From Plazaster borealis (lineage: Eukaryota; Echinodermata; Asteroidea; Forcipulatida; Labidiasteridae), in NCBI GenBank assembly GCA_021014325.1, contig CM037457.1, positions 6,182,721 through 6,246,720 of the forward strand: DNA of 64,000 nt, read 5' to 3'. Shown here piece after piece: positions 22,776 through 36,100 of the stretch. The notes under the pieces are model-generated. The model was not told the origin of the DNA. It saw only the letters and a list, made by a program, of their open reading frames with translations, and did not search any database. How positions within the stretch are numbered: position 1 is the stretch's first letter; every line of letters begins with the position of its first letter. Position numbers and translations under genes: made by a program.

Positions 22776-25700
22776 ATCCACAAGGCTTGTGGCTCAAAAT
22801 GTTTACTGGACCAGAATTCCTTTTACAAGACCAGAATCAAAATCAGAAAAATCTTTCTGACCCAGTTTAACATGCATTTAAGTTAATTTTTTTTATTTGA
22901 ACAAGCGCTAAAACATGTTGAGAAGATTTATTTCATTTGTCTTTATGGGTAATAAGTAAACTTTGTTATGTCATTACTCAGTAGAATTGAAAGGTATTTT
23001 ATCAGACTTAAAGTCAACATTTGAACATATTATTTTTTGTTCAAGATGTTACACAGTGAGGTATTATTCTTCATTAATAAACACCTTGGAGAGTTTATGC
23101 ACTCTGATTGGTCGAAGACTGGTCACGTGGGGATGTATTAACATGTGATATAAAGACTGGCGCTGTGAACTAGCGAAGAAATGGCCCCTAAACAAGCACA
23201 TTGTTGTGTAAAAGTTCTATGTACTATGTGCTTGTTGTGCGGGAAACTACCCCAGTATCAAATTAACAAATCAAGTCATTTCTTTGTGCGTATTTTTATT
23301 TTATTTTTTGAACAGGACAGATGGTGCCGCGTTCACGCGCATACCACGCGTAGGCGTGAACGCACAGACAATGTATTAATTTATGGTAGCTGGTACGCGC
23401 ATGAAACCAACATAATGCAAAGTCATAGTCTGGTTCTTGAAAATATGCATAAGTAGTTAATTACGTGTAAGCGATTAGGTACCACACACAAGTTGAACAG
23501 CCAAAGGAATGGCCCTTGAACATGAGTTGAACATTTCTAAAAGTAACGGTGAATGAAAAATCACAATTCTGAATTTTTACAGTTTTTTCGTTATAAAGGT
23601 ATTTATTAATTAGGGGTTAACAGTGTGATAACCCGGTCTTCACTGCGTGGTAAAGACCTTGGTTGGTGGCTGGCCGCTGTTAATGGACCTCACCTTCAGC
23701 TCGTTCCATTAACAGCAGCCAGCCACCAACCCGGTCATTACCACGCAGTGAAGACCGGGTCATCACACTGTTAACCACTAATTAATATTCAATTAAAAAA
23801 CACAAGACAACTGGACTTTTTTTGGTCAAAAGTTTACTAGCCCGACACCATAACTACTGGCCTCAGGCCTGTAGTCCAGTGTAATTTGAGCCCTGCTATA
23901 ACAGTACATTTGCTACCTACTTTCTTTCATTTCACATCATGTATTCGAGAGTAAATTTGGTATGGTGAGTTTGTATACAGACCCGATTCTTTCTTCCCGA
24001 TTGCCAAAGTGAAAGATTCAGAAGGACTGGGGCCAGTAGGCCCAAATAACACGTGCTTATCACCAGGTCAGGCGTACCAATCTTATCCAAGTCTAAACAA
24101 TTTGGTGTGGAGTGAAATAGGAGAAGGGGATACGGGAGGATTGAGGCCACATGCTTGCACAAATGCCTAGTCTGTAAGGGTTTTAGTTGGTCAGAGTCAC
24201 TGCGTCAAGCGTGATACAGCTACAATATGTACAACCCTAACAATAAGTAGGACCACGATCTGTGGTACCAGACTTATTGCTGCTTAAGTCCATTGTGCAA
24301 TGCTACTAAACCATCAAGATGGTAACGTCCACATCAAGCGACTTCGGCTATGGCTGTGGCAGCTGGCTGCCGCGGCAGTGGTAGAGAATAGGCCTTTTCA
24401 GCCATCTGGCATAGCCACTGCCATCAATTGAATACAAGTAACAAACTGTCAACCCTGAAGATAAGTAGGACCACGATCTGTGGCACCAGACTTATTGCTG
24501 CTTGAGTCCAGTGTGTATATGACAAAAGTGGCATCCCAGCCATAAATAGTTCAAGTGTAACCATGACAATTTGTGAGGATTAGTAAAATAAATGCCTTAC
24601 ATTGTAAACATTGCTGCCAAAATGGTCTGAAATTAGGATCCGAATTTTAGGAGGTATGTTGAAATGATGGCATTTTTGGTAACCCCATGAGTTATAGATT
24701 TCAGGGAGCGTTTAGAAACAGTGTCCTCAGTGCTAGACACTTGCTTGCGAAGCAAATCAATGTGCATGGTTGCTTTGTATCTGAAGAAAAAACTAGCTAT
24801 TTTTGTCCATAGATAAATGTCTCACATTTCTCATCTTTGCAAATTACCATGTGCAAATTGCTACTACCTCCCACTGCATCAAGCAGAAGTCAAAATCACT
24901 CAATCAACCAAATGCAGACAATGTACTATTTCCCTTAAACCATATTGCATTTGTATAACCTTTTTTGCACACTAGGGCATTAGATGTTCCGAAATTCCAT
25001 TAATTTCTAACCAGTATTCTCCCCCGAGACTGATCAGGATGCCTTCCTTGAAACACAATACTTAAATTATACAACTTATTTTATTGCATTATTGTATCGA
25101 CTAAACAAAAAAAGTTATTATTCAACAATATGGGCTTAAATTATTTAATGATGTTCATAAAAAAAGTATATTCACCTAAGAATTCAAGTATAAATGGAGC
25201 GAGAATCTAATTTCAAGGAAATCTGATATAACATGTTTTTTTTACAGAGAACTGGCACATTGAACGTCAATGACTCATGAGTACTATACGCTTGTACAGT
25301 ATGTTTGAACCAACAGCAATTTTTTTCAGATGAAAAAAATAATTTCTATGTTTGACATTTTGCTATGATTCTTCATGATAAAATAATGTTTAAAAAAAAA
25401 TAATAATAACTAGACATGATTGCATTTGTGCACAAATGCAGAGCTGTTTTGTTTATAATTTTTTCAAATTAATCAAGTGAATATGAAAGTGTTGTAGTGT
25501 GTACATAATCAACTTAATAATACAATATTTAATGCGTTGTGAGATCGAATTCATTGTCCACATATATATCTTGTAAAACTGTACCTTTAAGATAATATAA
25601 CCTGAGAAATGATGACTTCATGATGACGTCAAATATTTTTCGAATCAGTAATGACATATCAAGCCTGTTTAAAAAAGAATTTGGATAAAAGCATTTTCCG

Positions 25701-28700
25701 TTAGCAATTTCTGACTTAAAGAGGCAAAAAATGAAAAAATCATAATAAATCGTGTGATGACGTCATCATAACGTCATTACAAATTTAACAGGAACTTGCC
25801 ATTATCTAAGGACTTTCCAAGTTTCAACATGATCGCTCTAATACTTCGGGAGATATACGACTTCAAAAAGTGCACCTTTAATGCCGTGTCACGTGACCCC
25901 GATGACGTCATTGATCTGAAACTTCACACATACACTGTATGATGGCTGCCTGACGATCAACATGTGTGTAAATTTTGAAGTGATTGCACAAAACTTCACC
26001 ACACACATCTTCAAAAAGTCCATTTTGAAGAGTTTTCAACCTGTCGCCAGAGGGCGCTCTTGCGTATTGTGACGTCATTGATAGTTTTTTGAACTGCTTA
26101 CCCTTGCCAGACACTTACATCGTTGAAAGCAACTTCATAACTTTTGCCACTTTTGAATTACGAGGCACTTCCGGTTTCGACCAGAAGTAGAGGTAATGTG
26201 AGGTCACGCACACAAAACAAAATAAAGACCTTATTTTTCCCTACCCGATCCCGCAAACAGAAACCTACGGTCTCTTGTGGCTGATTTGATGTAGATTTTC
26301 AAATATTTAAATTTTTAAACTTTAAGATGACGTCACGTGACAGGTGATGACGTCATCATGACGTCATTCTTTTAGGACCATTAGTCCCCCAATACCTTTC
26401 ATCACTGAAAGTTTCATTGCAATTGCTCTTTGGGAACTATGCAAACAAATGCGAGTACTGAAAAATACAAATAACAAAAATAATAATAAACTAGACATAA
26501 TTGCATTTGTGCACAAATGCAGAGCTTTTTCGCTTATATTTTTTTCAAATTACTCAAGTGAATATGAAAGTCTTGTAGTGTGTACATAATCAAGTTAATA
26601 ATACAATATTTAATGCCTAGTACGATCGAATTCATTGTCTTTATATCTTGTAAAACTGTACCTTTAAGACAATATAACCTGACAAATTATGACGTTATGA
26701 TGACCACAATTTTTTTCGAAGCAGTTATGACATATCAAGCCTGTTTAAAAAAGAATTAGGATTAAAGTATGTTCCGTTAGCAATTTCTGACTTAAATGGG
26801 CAAAAAATGAAAAAATCATAACAAATTGTGTGATGACGTCATCATGACGTCACTTTACAATTTGCAAGAACGTGCCAATATCTTGCAACCTACCAAGTTT
26901 CAACATGATCGCGCTAATACTTCGCGAGATATACGACTTCAAAAAGTGCACCTTTAATGCCGTGTCACGTGACCCCCGATGACGTCATTGATCTGAAACT
27001 TCACACATATGATGGCTGCCTGACGATCAACACATAATTAAAAAAGGATTTTGATTAAAGCATGTTCCGTTAGCAATTTCTGACTTAAAGGGGCAAAAAA
27101 TGAAACAATCATAACAAATCGTGTGATGACGTCATCATGACGTCATTACTAGTTCAACAAGAACTTGCCATTATCTAATGACTTGCAAAGTTTCAACATG
27201 ATCGCACTAATACTTCGGGAGATATACGACTTTAAAAAGTGCACCTTTAATGCCGCGTCACGTAACCCCCGATGACGTCATTGATCTGAAACTTCACACA
27301 TTTGATGGCTGCCTGACGATCAACATATGTGTAAATTTTGAAGTGATTGCACAAAACTTCACCACACACATCTTCAAAAAGTCCATTTTGAAGAGTTTTC
27401 AACCTGTCGCTAGAGGGCCTCTTGCGTATTGTGACGTCATTGATATTTTTTTTGAACTGCTTACCCTTGCCAGACACTTACATCGTTGAAAGCAACTTCA
27501 TAACTTTTGCCACTTTTGAATTACGAGGCACTTCCGGTTTCGACCGGAAGTAGAGGTCATGTGAGGTCACGCACACAAAACAAAATGAAGACCTTATTTT
27601 TCCCTACCCAATCCCGCAAACAGAAACCTACGGTCTCTTGTGGCTGATTTGATATAGATTTTCAAATATTTAAATTTTCAAACTTTAAGATGACGTCACG
27701 TGACAGGTGATGACGTCATCATGACGAATTTCTTTTAGGACCTTCCTGGCACCAATGCCTTTCATCACTGAAAGTTTCATTGCAATAAGCCATTTTGAGA
27801 TATGGCGGACACATTACTATAACACTGTTTGGTTTGGGTAAATTTGTCTGTACAAACCCAAATCCTACAGTGCACTCCTATAGTGTCCACCATATCTCAA
27901 AAAGGCTTATTGCTCTTTGGGAACTATGCAAACAAATGCGAGTACTGAAAAAATACAAATAAAAAAAATAATAATAAAAAAAACTTTAACGAAAACAAGA
28001 GCTGTTTCGCTGCGCTGCGCTACGAAACAGCTAAAAAAACTTCAACGAAAACAAGAGCTGTTTCGCTGCGCTGCACTACGAAACAGCTAACAATAATAAC
28101 AAAAACTTTAACGAAAACAAGAGCTGTTTCGCTCCGCTAGCGAAATAGCTAATAATAATCTGCAAGCTTCATACTTTTTATATACTTGATACTAGCACAA
28201 ATTGATGGGAGAAATCAGGGGGGGGGGCAGACACGATATTGCGCAATTCTTTCCCCGGTGCTGTGTGAACGTACTATTAAAAAATAGGGGTGTCTAATTT
28301 TTACACTAATCCGAATGGATTAAATTAGATAAAAGTAAGGCAGTATTTTACCAATTATATATGTATAGTTTATTTGTCAGGTTTTTGGAGTGGAATAAAA
28401 TGCAAATATTTGGCAAATATCTAGACAAGACTATTTTGAAAATGCATTCGTCACTCCAACATCAGGCGCATGGCCAGGCAAGAGCACCATACCGTTAATC
28501 AATGTATAATATTGCTTTGAATGAAAATTTCGACACCCCTAAAACAGTGTCACAAAACGCGACGAAAGTGAAAAATTGAACCATTCTACCCCTGAGATTT
28601 TTCAAGTTCTTGTTTAAATATATAATTTTCTAACATTGTGAAGTTTTAAAAAAAAATCCAGCCATTCTACCCAATCAATTTTTATGATTTTCAAAATGTA

Positions 28701-30088
28701 ACGTTCGAATTAAATAGTAACTTCCGTTATCAGTTTCATGTGTGGACCAGTCGGCGTCCGGAGTTTGTGTGTGTTGGTATGGTATACCGAGCAGTCAGGA
28801 TGACAAACCGTGTACATGTACATGTATGAGATCAGCGTGGCCGGCGCCGGCGACGCGGAACAACAACACACGCAAACTAATCTAGCCCAGGGTGCTGCGC
28901 ATGGCTTTAGACGGCCACACAAAGCCTGCGCTGCGTGAATAGAGATCAACAACTGCATGCATGTAAGGCATGCTCATAAAGAGACGAGTATCAACGTTGA
29001 TGGCGCCTTTTTCTTTTTCTGTGTCCGCCCCCCCAGGGAGAAATATTTTGGTAAGAAATGTGCAAGAACATTTACTCCAACTCTCATTTCTGATTTTTGA
29101 TTCGCCTGATCAAAACTAGCTCAAAATGAGCATGGACAAAAGAGCCCGGAGAAAAACATAGAACGGGATTCTATGTTTGATTCATTCATTTATCTATTTT
29201 AATCTTTCTAGTAATAAAACCAAAGGATTCTCAAAAACGACTAGCACTGTCACACAGAGGCCTGTAGATTATACTTCAATTAAGGTATGCTCAGTTTTAG
29301 ATGTGGGAGGAAAACCCAAACTAGGAAAAAACTGAAGTAATCAGATAGGAACTGAAAAGTCAATCCACATGCCAGGCTTTGATCTGAGGTTGGATTCGAA
29401 CTGGGGACCATAGAGGTGCGAGGCAGGGCAAGATACTAATAAGCCAACCTAATCCACTTATCCAAAGCTGCCAACATTTGCATCTTGCAATCAGGGAGAT
29501 TTTGTACAACAATCAGGGAGATATTTAGAATTACATTCAACATGATGGGGGAAAGTTGCCATAATCAGGGAGATTTTCAAATGTGTTACATCAAAACATG
29601 GAAAGATTGGGGTATTTTCAGGGAACTTTCTGCAGAATCTGGGTGAGTTGGCAGCTGTGCCTTATCACGAGAGCAGGACAACCTAATTTGGTTGGTTGTA
29701 TCATGATTACACAAACCTAGAGGACGGGAATCAATGTACAATTCCAAAAACCAACGATTTATCATATTGTTACGAATAAATATATTGTCCTTACCAAGTT
29801 GCACTGCCGCAGATCCAGAAAGGTCAACCTAGGAAGAGCTTCAGGGATCCTTGTAAAGCACTGACCCTTGACCTTATCTAAACCAACAATGTCCAAATAC
29901 TTGAGCTGGCTGGAAAACAAACATGCACCAACCAGAATGAATAAATACAAATTATTAAGAGATGATGACTTCCTCACATCATGTGTAAACACATATCATG
30001 AGATACATATCATGCGCACAACTGTTCACATTCTTGTTGAACTAAAATGTTCTATCTGCTTGTTTTACCCTGAAGAGACCATTCATTT

Positions 30089-30130
<42 letters not shown>

Positions 30131-33100
30131 TAGACATAATTGCATTTGTGCACAAATGCATAGCTGTTTCGTCAAAATGTTTTGAAATTTCTCAACTGAG
30201 TTTGAAAATTGTTGTGTATTCAAAGCAATTTGCCACATGTGGCATAATTTTTTTTTTTTTTTGGGGGGGGGGATTATACCATGTTCAGATAGCAATTTAT
30301 GTGTTAAAGGTGCAAAAATGAAGAAAATCATAACAAATCATGTGATGACATCATCATAACGTCATTTCACAATTCACGAGAACTTGCCAATATCTAACAA
30401 TCTACAAAGTTTCAACAAAATCGCAGCATTACTTCGACAGTTATACGACTTCAAAAAGTGCACCTTTATAATGCCGCGTTTCGTGACCCCCGATGACGTC
30501 ATTGATCTGAAACTTCACACATATGATGCCTGCCTGACAGTAAACGTGTGTGTAAAGTATAGAGTGATTACAAAAAACTTCACTACAGACATCTTCAAAA
30601 AGTCCATTTTGAAGAGTTTTCAACCTGCCGCTAGAGGGCGCTGTTGTATTTTGTGACGTCATTGATATTTTTTTTTAACTGCCAACCCTTGCCAGGCACT
30701 AACATCGTTGAAAGCAACTTCATAACTTTTGCCATTTTTGAATTAAAGGGCACTTCCGGTTTCGACTGGAAGTACAGGTCATGTGAGGTCATGCACACAA
30801 AACAAAATGAAGACCTAATTTATCCCTACCCAAACCCGCAAACAGAAACCTACGGTCTCTTGTGGCTGATTTGTTATAGATTTTCAAATATTTCAAACAC
30901 AACACCTTTAAGATGACGTCACGTGACTTGTGATGAAGTCCTTTAGGAACCATGACGGAGCTTGCCATTGCTTGTGTACAATTAAGAATTTGCATGAGGA
31001 TATCACATTGGAAACTACATGCTAGATCACCTGTGTACAAAATGCAACTACATACGGAATACACGCAATCGGGTGTGTGTACAAGGACACGGCATGGTAT
31101 TTGTGTACAAATGATTACGCACATTGGCATGGCATTGACTGCGTGTACAAATGATTACGCACATTGGCATGGCATTGTACTTCGTGTACAAATGATTACG
31201 CACATTGGCGTGGCATTGTACATGTACTTCGTGTACAACAAATGTGTGCGTGAGGCTATGGCACGCAACCTTATGGCATTGCACAAATACATAGCTGTTT
31301 CGTCAATAACATTTCAAATTTCTCATTTGAGTTTTAAATTTGTTGTGTATTCAAAGCAATTTGCCCAATCTGGCATAAATAAAGAAATAATTTGGTTTAC
31401 ACCATGTTCAGATAGCAATTGATGTGTTAAAGGCTTAAAAATGGAAAAAATCATTAAAAATGATGTGATGATGTCATCATGATGTCATTCCACAATTCAT
31501 CCAATAATCTACATAGTTTGAACATAATGGCGTCATTACTTCGAGAGTTATACGACTTCAAAAAGTGCACCTTTAATGCCGCGTCACGTGACTCCCGATG
31601 ACGTCATTGATCTGAAACTTCACACATATGATGCCTGTCTGACAGTTAACGTGTGTGTAAAATTTAAAGTGATTAACAAAACTTTGACACAGACATCTTC
31701 AAAAAGTCCATTTTGAAGAATGTTCAACCTGCCGCTAGAGGGCGCTGTTGCAATTTGTGACGTCATCAATACTTTTTTTGAATTGCCCACTCTAGCTAGA
31801 CACTTTTATCCCAGAGAAAAAACTTCATAACTTTTACCACTTTTTAGTTACAGGGCACTTTTGTTTTTGGCCCGTTTCGACCGGAAGTAGAGGTCATGTG
31901 AGGTCACGCACACAAAATAAAATGAAGACCCAATTTATCCCTACCCAATCCCGTAAACAGATATCTACGGTCTGTTGTGGTTGATTTGATATAGATTTTC
32001 AAACATTTTAATAAAACACCTTTAAGATGACGTCACGTGACCGGTGATGACGTCATCATAACGAATTTCTTTTAGGCACTTCCTTGCACCACTGCCCTTC
32101 ATCACTGAAAATTTCGTTGAAATTGCCCTTTAGGAACATTGGAAATCGGCACTTAGAAAGAAAGTTCTGAATCATTTTTAAAAAAAATCGAACAAAAACA
32201 ATAGCTGTTTCGCTTCGCTAGCGAAACAGCTAATAATAGTGGCTTCTTATATAATGCTCAACAGGGTTTGCCCTTACCTTTTTCAGTGACTAGCCAGCAG
32301 GACCAGTTAGCTTGTCATTTCACTGGTCCATCAGCTTTTTCACTTGTCCATACTTTATATCAAAATGGGATGCTTTTCAACAGTGAAGTAGCCAGTGAAC
32401 TAGCAAGCCGGACAACTTTGAAAGAATTTTGGCCAGCGGACCACTGTTAAGGGAGATTGCTGTCAAATCCGTCACTCAGTGACGCTCATGGCGCTTCAAC
32501 ATTATTACCCCTGATCACTGGGCCATTTATTTCATTCTTTAAACCATCTCAGCTCCCTTGGGAGTATACAGCCAGTGCTGCCAAGTATGTAGCGCACTAA
32601 GCTAAATCAATCACAAGAACCATCTCTGCTCTTACAGATACTCATTTACCCCTGGGTGATGAGAAGCAATTATAGTCAAGTGTCTTGCTCAAGGACGCAA
32701 GTGTCATGACCGGGGTTTGAACCCACACCCTGATGACTCAGCCACCAGAACTTGAGCCCATACATCACTATTAATGTTTATTTTTTTGATCAATGTTTTC
32801 AGTACAAATGTCAACAAAAATAACATGAAACAGAAATTTGGCTTTGTTTTTAGAAATTGGGATACTATGTTAAACATAGAAAATATTGGAAAATTTCATT
32901 TTTGGCCACATCCATCACTTTGACCTCTTTCTGTAAATGGAAGTCGGTGAAATCTTGCAGCCGTTTGTGGCCGCTAGGGGTATTTTGGTACAAGCCGCTT
33001 GTGGCCGCTATGGTCTCTTAAGGGTTAAATTAACTTTTATTTTTGAAGTTTGCCCATCACAAAATAGTAATTCTTATATTTTGTTAATTTGAATTGAATT

Positions 33101-36100
33101 GATCCTGTGGTAAATCATACAGTGTTAGTCTCTAGACTAGGAATAAAAATCTACTTTTCATAGCCATTTTACACAATGATATTCATGTTCAGCAAGATTC
33201 CCTCTTTTAATCTGAAGTTATGAATATGCACTTGACATTGGAAAACCATTCCTGATGTTGACAAAAACAAATTATACAAATGAAATCTATTAACCGGCAT
33301 ACACGTACATAGAGATAGTCTGCCCAGTACGCCAGTTATAAAGAGGTTCTGCTTATAAAGACTACATTCTGAAGTCCTGAATCGCATTTCTGTGTTGTGT
33401 TTCTCTGTTTCGCCGTCCTCTTATAACAACGTTCCTGTTATAAAGAGGTAATTTAGCCAGTCCCAGTGATCTAGTCAAGAGTACAAACATCCTCGATGGG
33501 GTCACAGCTGTTGATAACAACATTGCTGAGTTTCCTATTGCTGATCAATTCATAGATGCGTCATCATGACGTCATCACTTCTCAGGTTATCTTATCTTAA
33601 AGCTACAGTTTTACAAGATATATAGACAATGAATTCGATCTCACAAGGCATTAAATATTGTATTATTAAGTTGATTATGTACACACAACAACACTTTTAT
33701 ATTCACTTGATTAATTTGAAAAAATTATAAACGAAACAGCTGTGCATTTGTTCACAAATGCAATCATGTCTAGTTTTTATTTTTATTTGTCTGTTTCAGT
33801 AAAAAAAGCCATTGAGATAATGCACGGTTCGTCCAAGCGGCCTTTTGCATAGTTCCTAAAGAGCAATTGCAATGAAACTTTCAGGGATGAAAGGCATTGG
33901 TGCAATAATGATCCTAAAACAAGGATGTCATGATGACGTCATCACCTGTCATGTGACGTCATCTTAGGTTTCTATTTTAAAGGCATCGTACACGTTTGGT
34001 AATTGTCAAAGACCAGTGTTCTCATTTGGTGTATTCCAACATTTGCATAAAATAACAAGCCTGTGAAAATTTGGGCTCAATTGGTCATCGAAGTTGCAAG
34101 AAAATGATGAAAGAAAAAACACCCTTGTTGTACAAATTTGTGTGCTTTCAGATAGGAATAAAAACTTCTTGCAAGAAGTTTTTAATATTTTAGTGAGAAA
34201 TTACCTCTTTCTCAAAAACTACGTTACTTCAGAGGGAGTCGTTTCACACAATGTTTTATACTATCAACAGCTCTCCGTTGCTTGTTACCAAGTCAGTTTT
34301 TATGCTAATATATATTTTGAGTAATTACCAAACGTGTACGATGCCTTTAAATATTTGAAAATCTGTATCAAATCAGCCACAGGAGACCGTAGGTTTCTGT
34401 TTGCGGGATTGGGTAGGGACAAAATAGGTCTTCATTTTAATCAGTGTGCGTGACCTCACATGACCTCTACTTCCGGTCGAAACCGGAAGTGCCTTGTAAT
34501 TCAAAAGTGCTTATTGTTATGAAAATGCTTTCAACGATGTTAGTGTCCGGCAAGGGCGTGCAGTTTAAAAAAAATACCGATGACGTCACGATACACAAGA
34601 GCGCCCTCTAGCGACAAGTTGAAAACTGTTCAAAATGGACTTTTTGAAGATGTGTGTGGTGAAGTTTTGTGCAATCACTTCAAAATTTACACATATGTTG
34701 ATCGTCAGGCAGCCATCATATGTGTGAAGTTTCAGATCAATGACGTCATCGGGGGCCATGTGACGCGGCATTAAAGGTGCACCTTTTTAAGTCGTATATC
34801 TCCCGAAGTATTAGTGCGATCATGTTGAAACTTGGTAGGTTGTTAGATATTGGTCAGATCCTGTACATTTGAAAATGACGTAATGATGACGTCATCACAC
34901 GATTTGTTATGATTTTTTCATTTTTTGCCCCTTTAAGTCAGAAATTGCTAACGGAACATGGTTTAATCCAAATTCTTTTTTAAACAGGCTTGATGTCATA
35001 ACTGATTCGAACAATATTAGAGACCATTTATTTAGTAATCGCCATGCATCCAGATATGGCTAACATTGTTGATTTTGGACACAATTTTTCCATTCAAAAA
35101 TGTCTGGAATGTTTTCCAAAAAGGCATTGGGATTCAAGTCCTGGTCTTGACACTTGTGTCCTTAAGCGAGGCACTTACATGTAACCATTATTGCTTCGTC
35201 CTCCGGATGGGATGTAAAGTCATAGGTCCCTTGTGTTGTGTAATGCACGAAAAAGAACCCAGTTACACTTATCGCTAAGAGAAGGGGTTTGGCCTGGTGT
35301 TTCTGGCAGTGGCTGCTGAATGCGCCGCAGTACCTTTAAAACCCTTATAAGGTGCTACATAAATAGGTTTTATAATTCAAAAACCTGTCTTAAAATGTTT
35401 GTCTTTGTTCCAGCGCCTTGAGCACCTTATTGGTAGATGCGTGCGCTATACACATGTAAGACTCCAGTATTGTTGTGCTGTCATTAATTATCTTTGAGAA
35501 AGACTCTGCATAAGGGTCAAAACTTGATGCCTTTACCGTGTGTTGCATTCACACCACAGACCATTATACTTGGTAAGCAGTTTGCAACAATTAATCCTCT
35601 TTTCCTTCTCTTGAAATAGAAAAGAGCAGGGTTTGTATCCTTACCCGCAGTGCTGTACTATCTCATCAATACCAACATCCGACACATTCCAACACCAGCA
35701 AAGGGCAAGACTCCTCAATTGTGGACACCTGAAAGCAATAAATAGGGACAATAATAATAATACACAACATTTATTAGGCGCTTAATACGGATGTTTCTAA
35801 GCGCACCATTGTCTGACTACAAATTTTTTCCTGCAAGGTATGTGGAGCTACGTTTGAAGTATGAGGCCTATTCATTTATAGCACCATGCAATGGTTTACA
35901 AGGTGCTGTGGCGCAATATATGCTGCCGACCAGACCAGGAACACCGGGGCGAACCCCTTCTCTTTACGATAAGTGCACTGGGTTCTTTTACGTGCATTAC
36001 ACAACACACAGGACCAACGACTTTACGTCCCATACGGGACGAAGCAATAATGGTTAAGTGTCTTGCTTAAGGACACAAGTGTCACGACCGGGACTCGAAC

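Larger units (their letters stand above)
14691..29794 (-). other. Last intron of the F-box/LRR gene (15.1 kb)
   Basis: Donor CTTG/GTAAGG at 29795/29794 and acceptor cag/ATA at 14691/14690, phase 0 on both sides. It is about half of the gene's length and holds MITEs, SINEs, Penelope-like fragments, long palindromes and half of the TGACGTCA-rich repeats. No further LRR exon was seen inside; an additional phase-0 exon cannot be excluded. Confidence 0.85.

Noticed and set aside
22601..22783. Minus frame with a poly-proline run
   Set aside because: The prolines come from a 33-nt G homopolymer on the other strand, which is also a likely place for sequencing error.
25908..27489. Recurrent [14 protein letters not shown] frames in the CRE-rich repeats (25908, 27247, 34580)
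   Set aside because: The shared peptide reflects recent repeat copies. The frame is broken at different places in each, and no start or domain is conserved. The resemblance of the first residues to histone H4 (MSGRGKGGKG) is superficial.
30952..31422. 156-codon plus-strand frame
   Set aside because: It runs through a short tandem repeat and into the CRE-rich repeat. The predicted peptide repeats [13 protein letters not shown] units created by the DNA repeat and has no domain.
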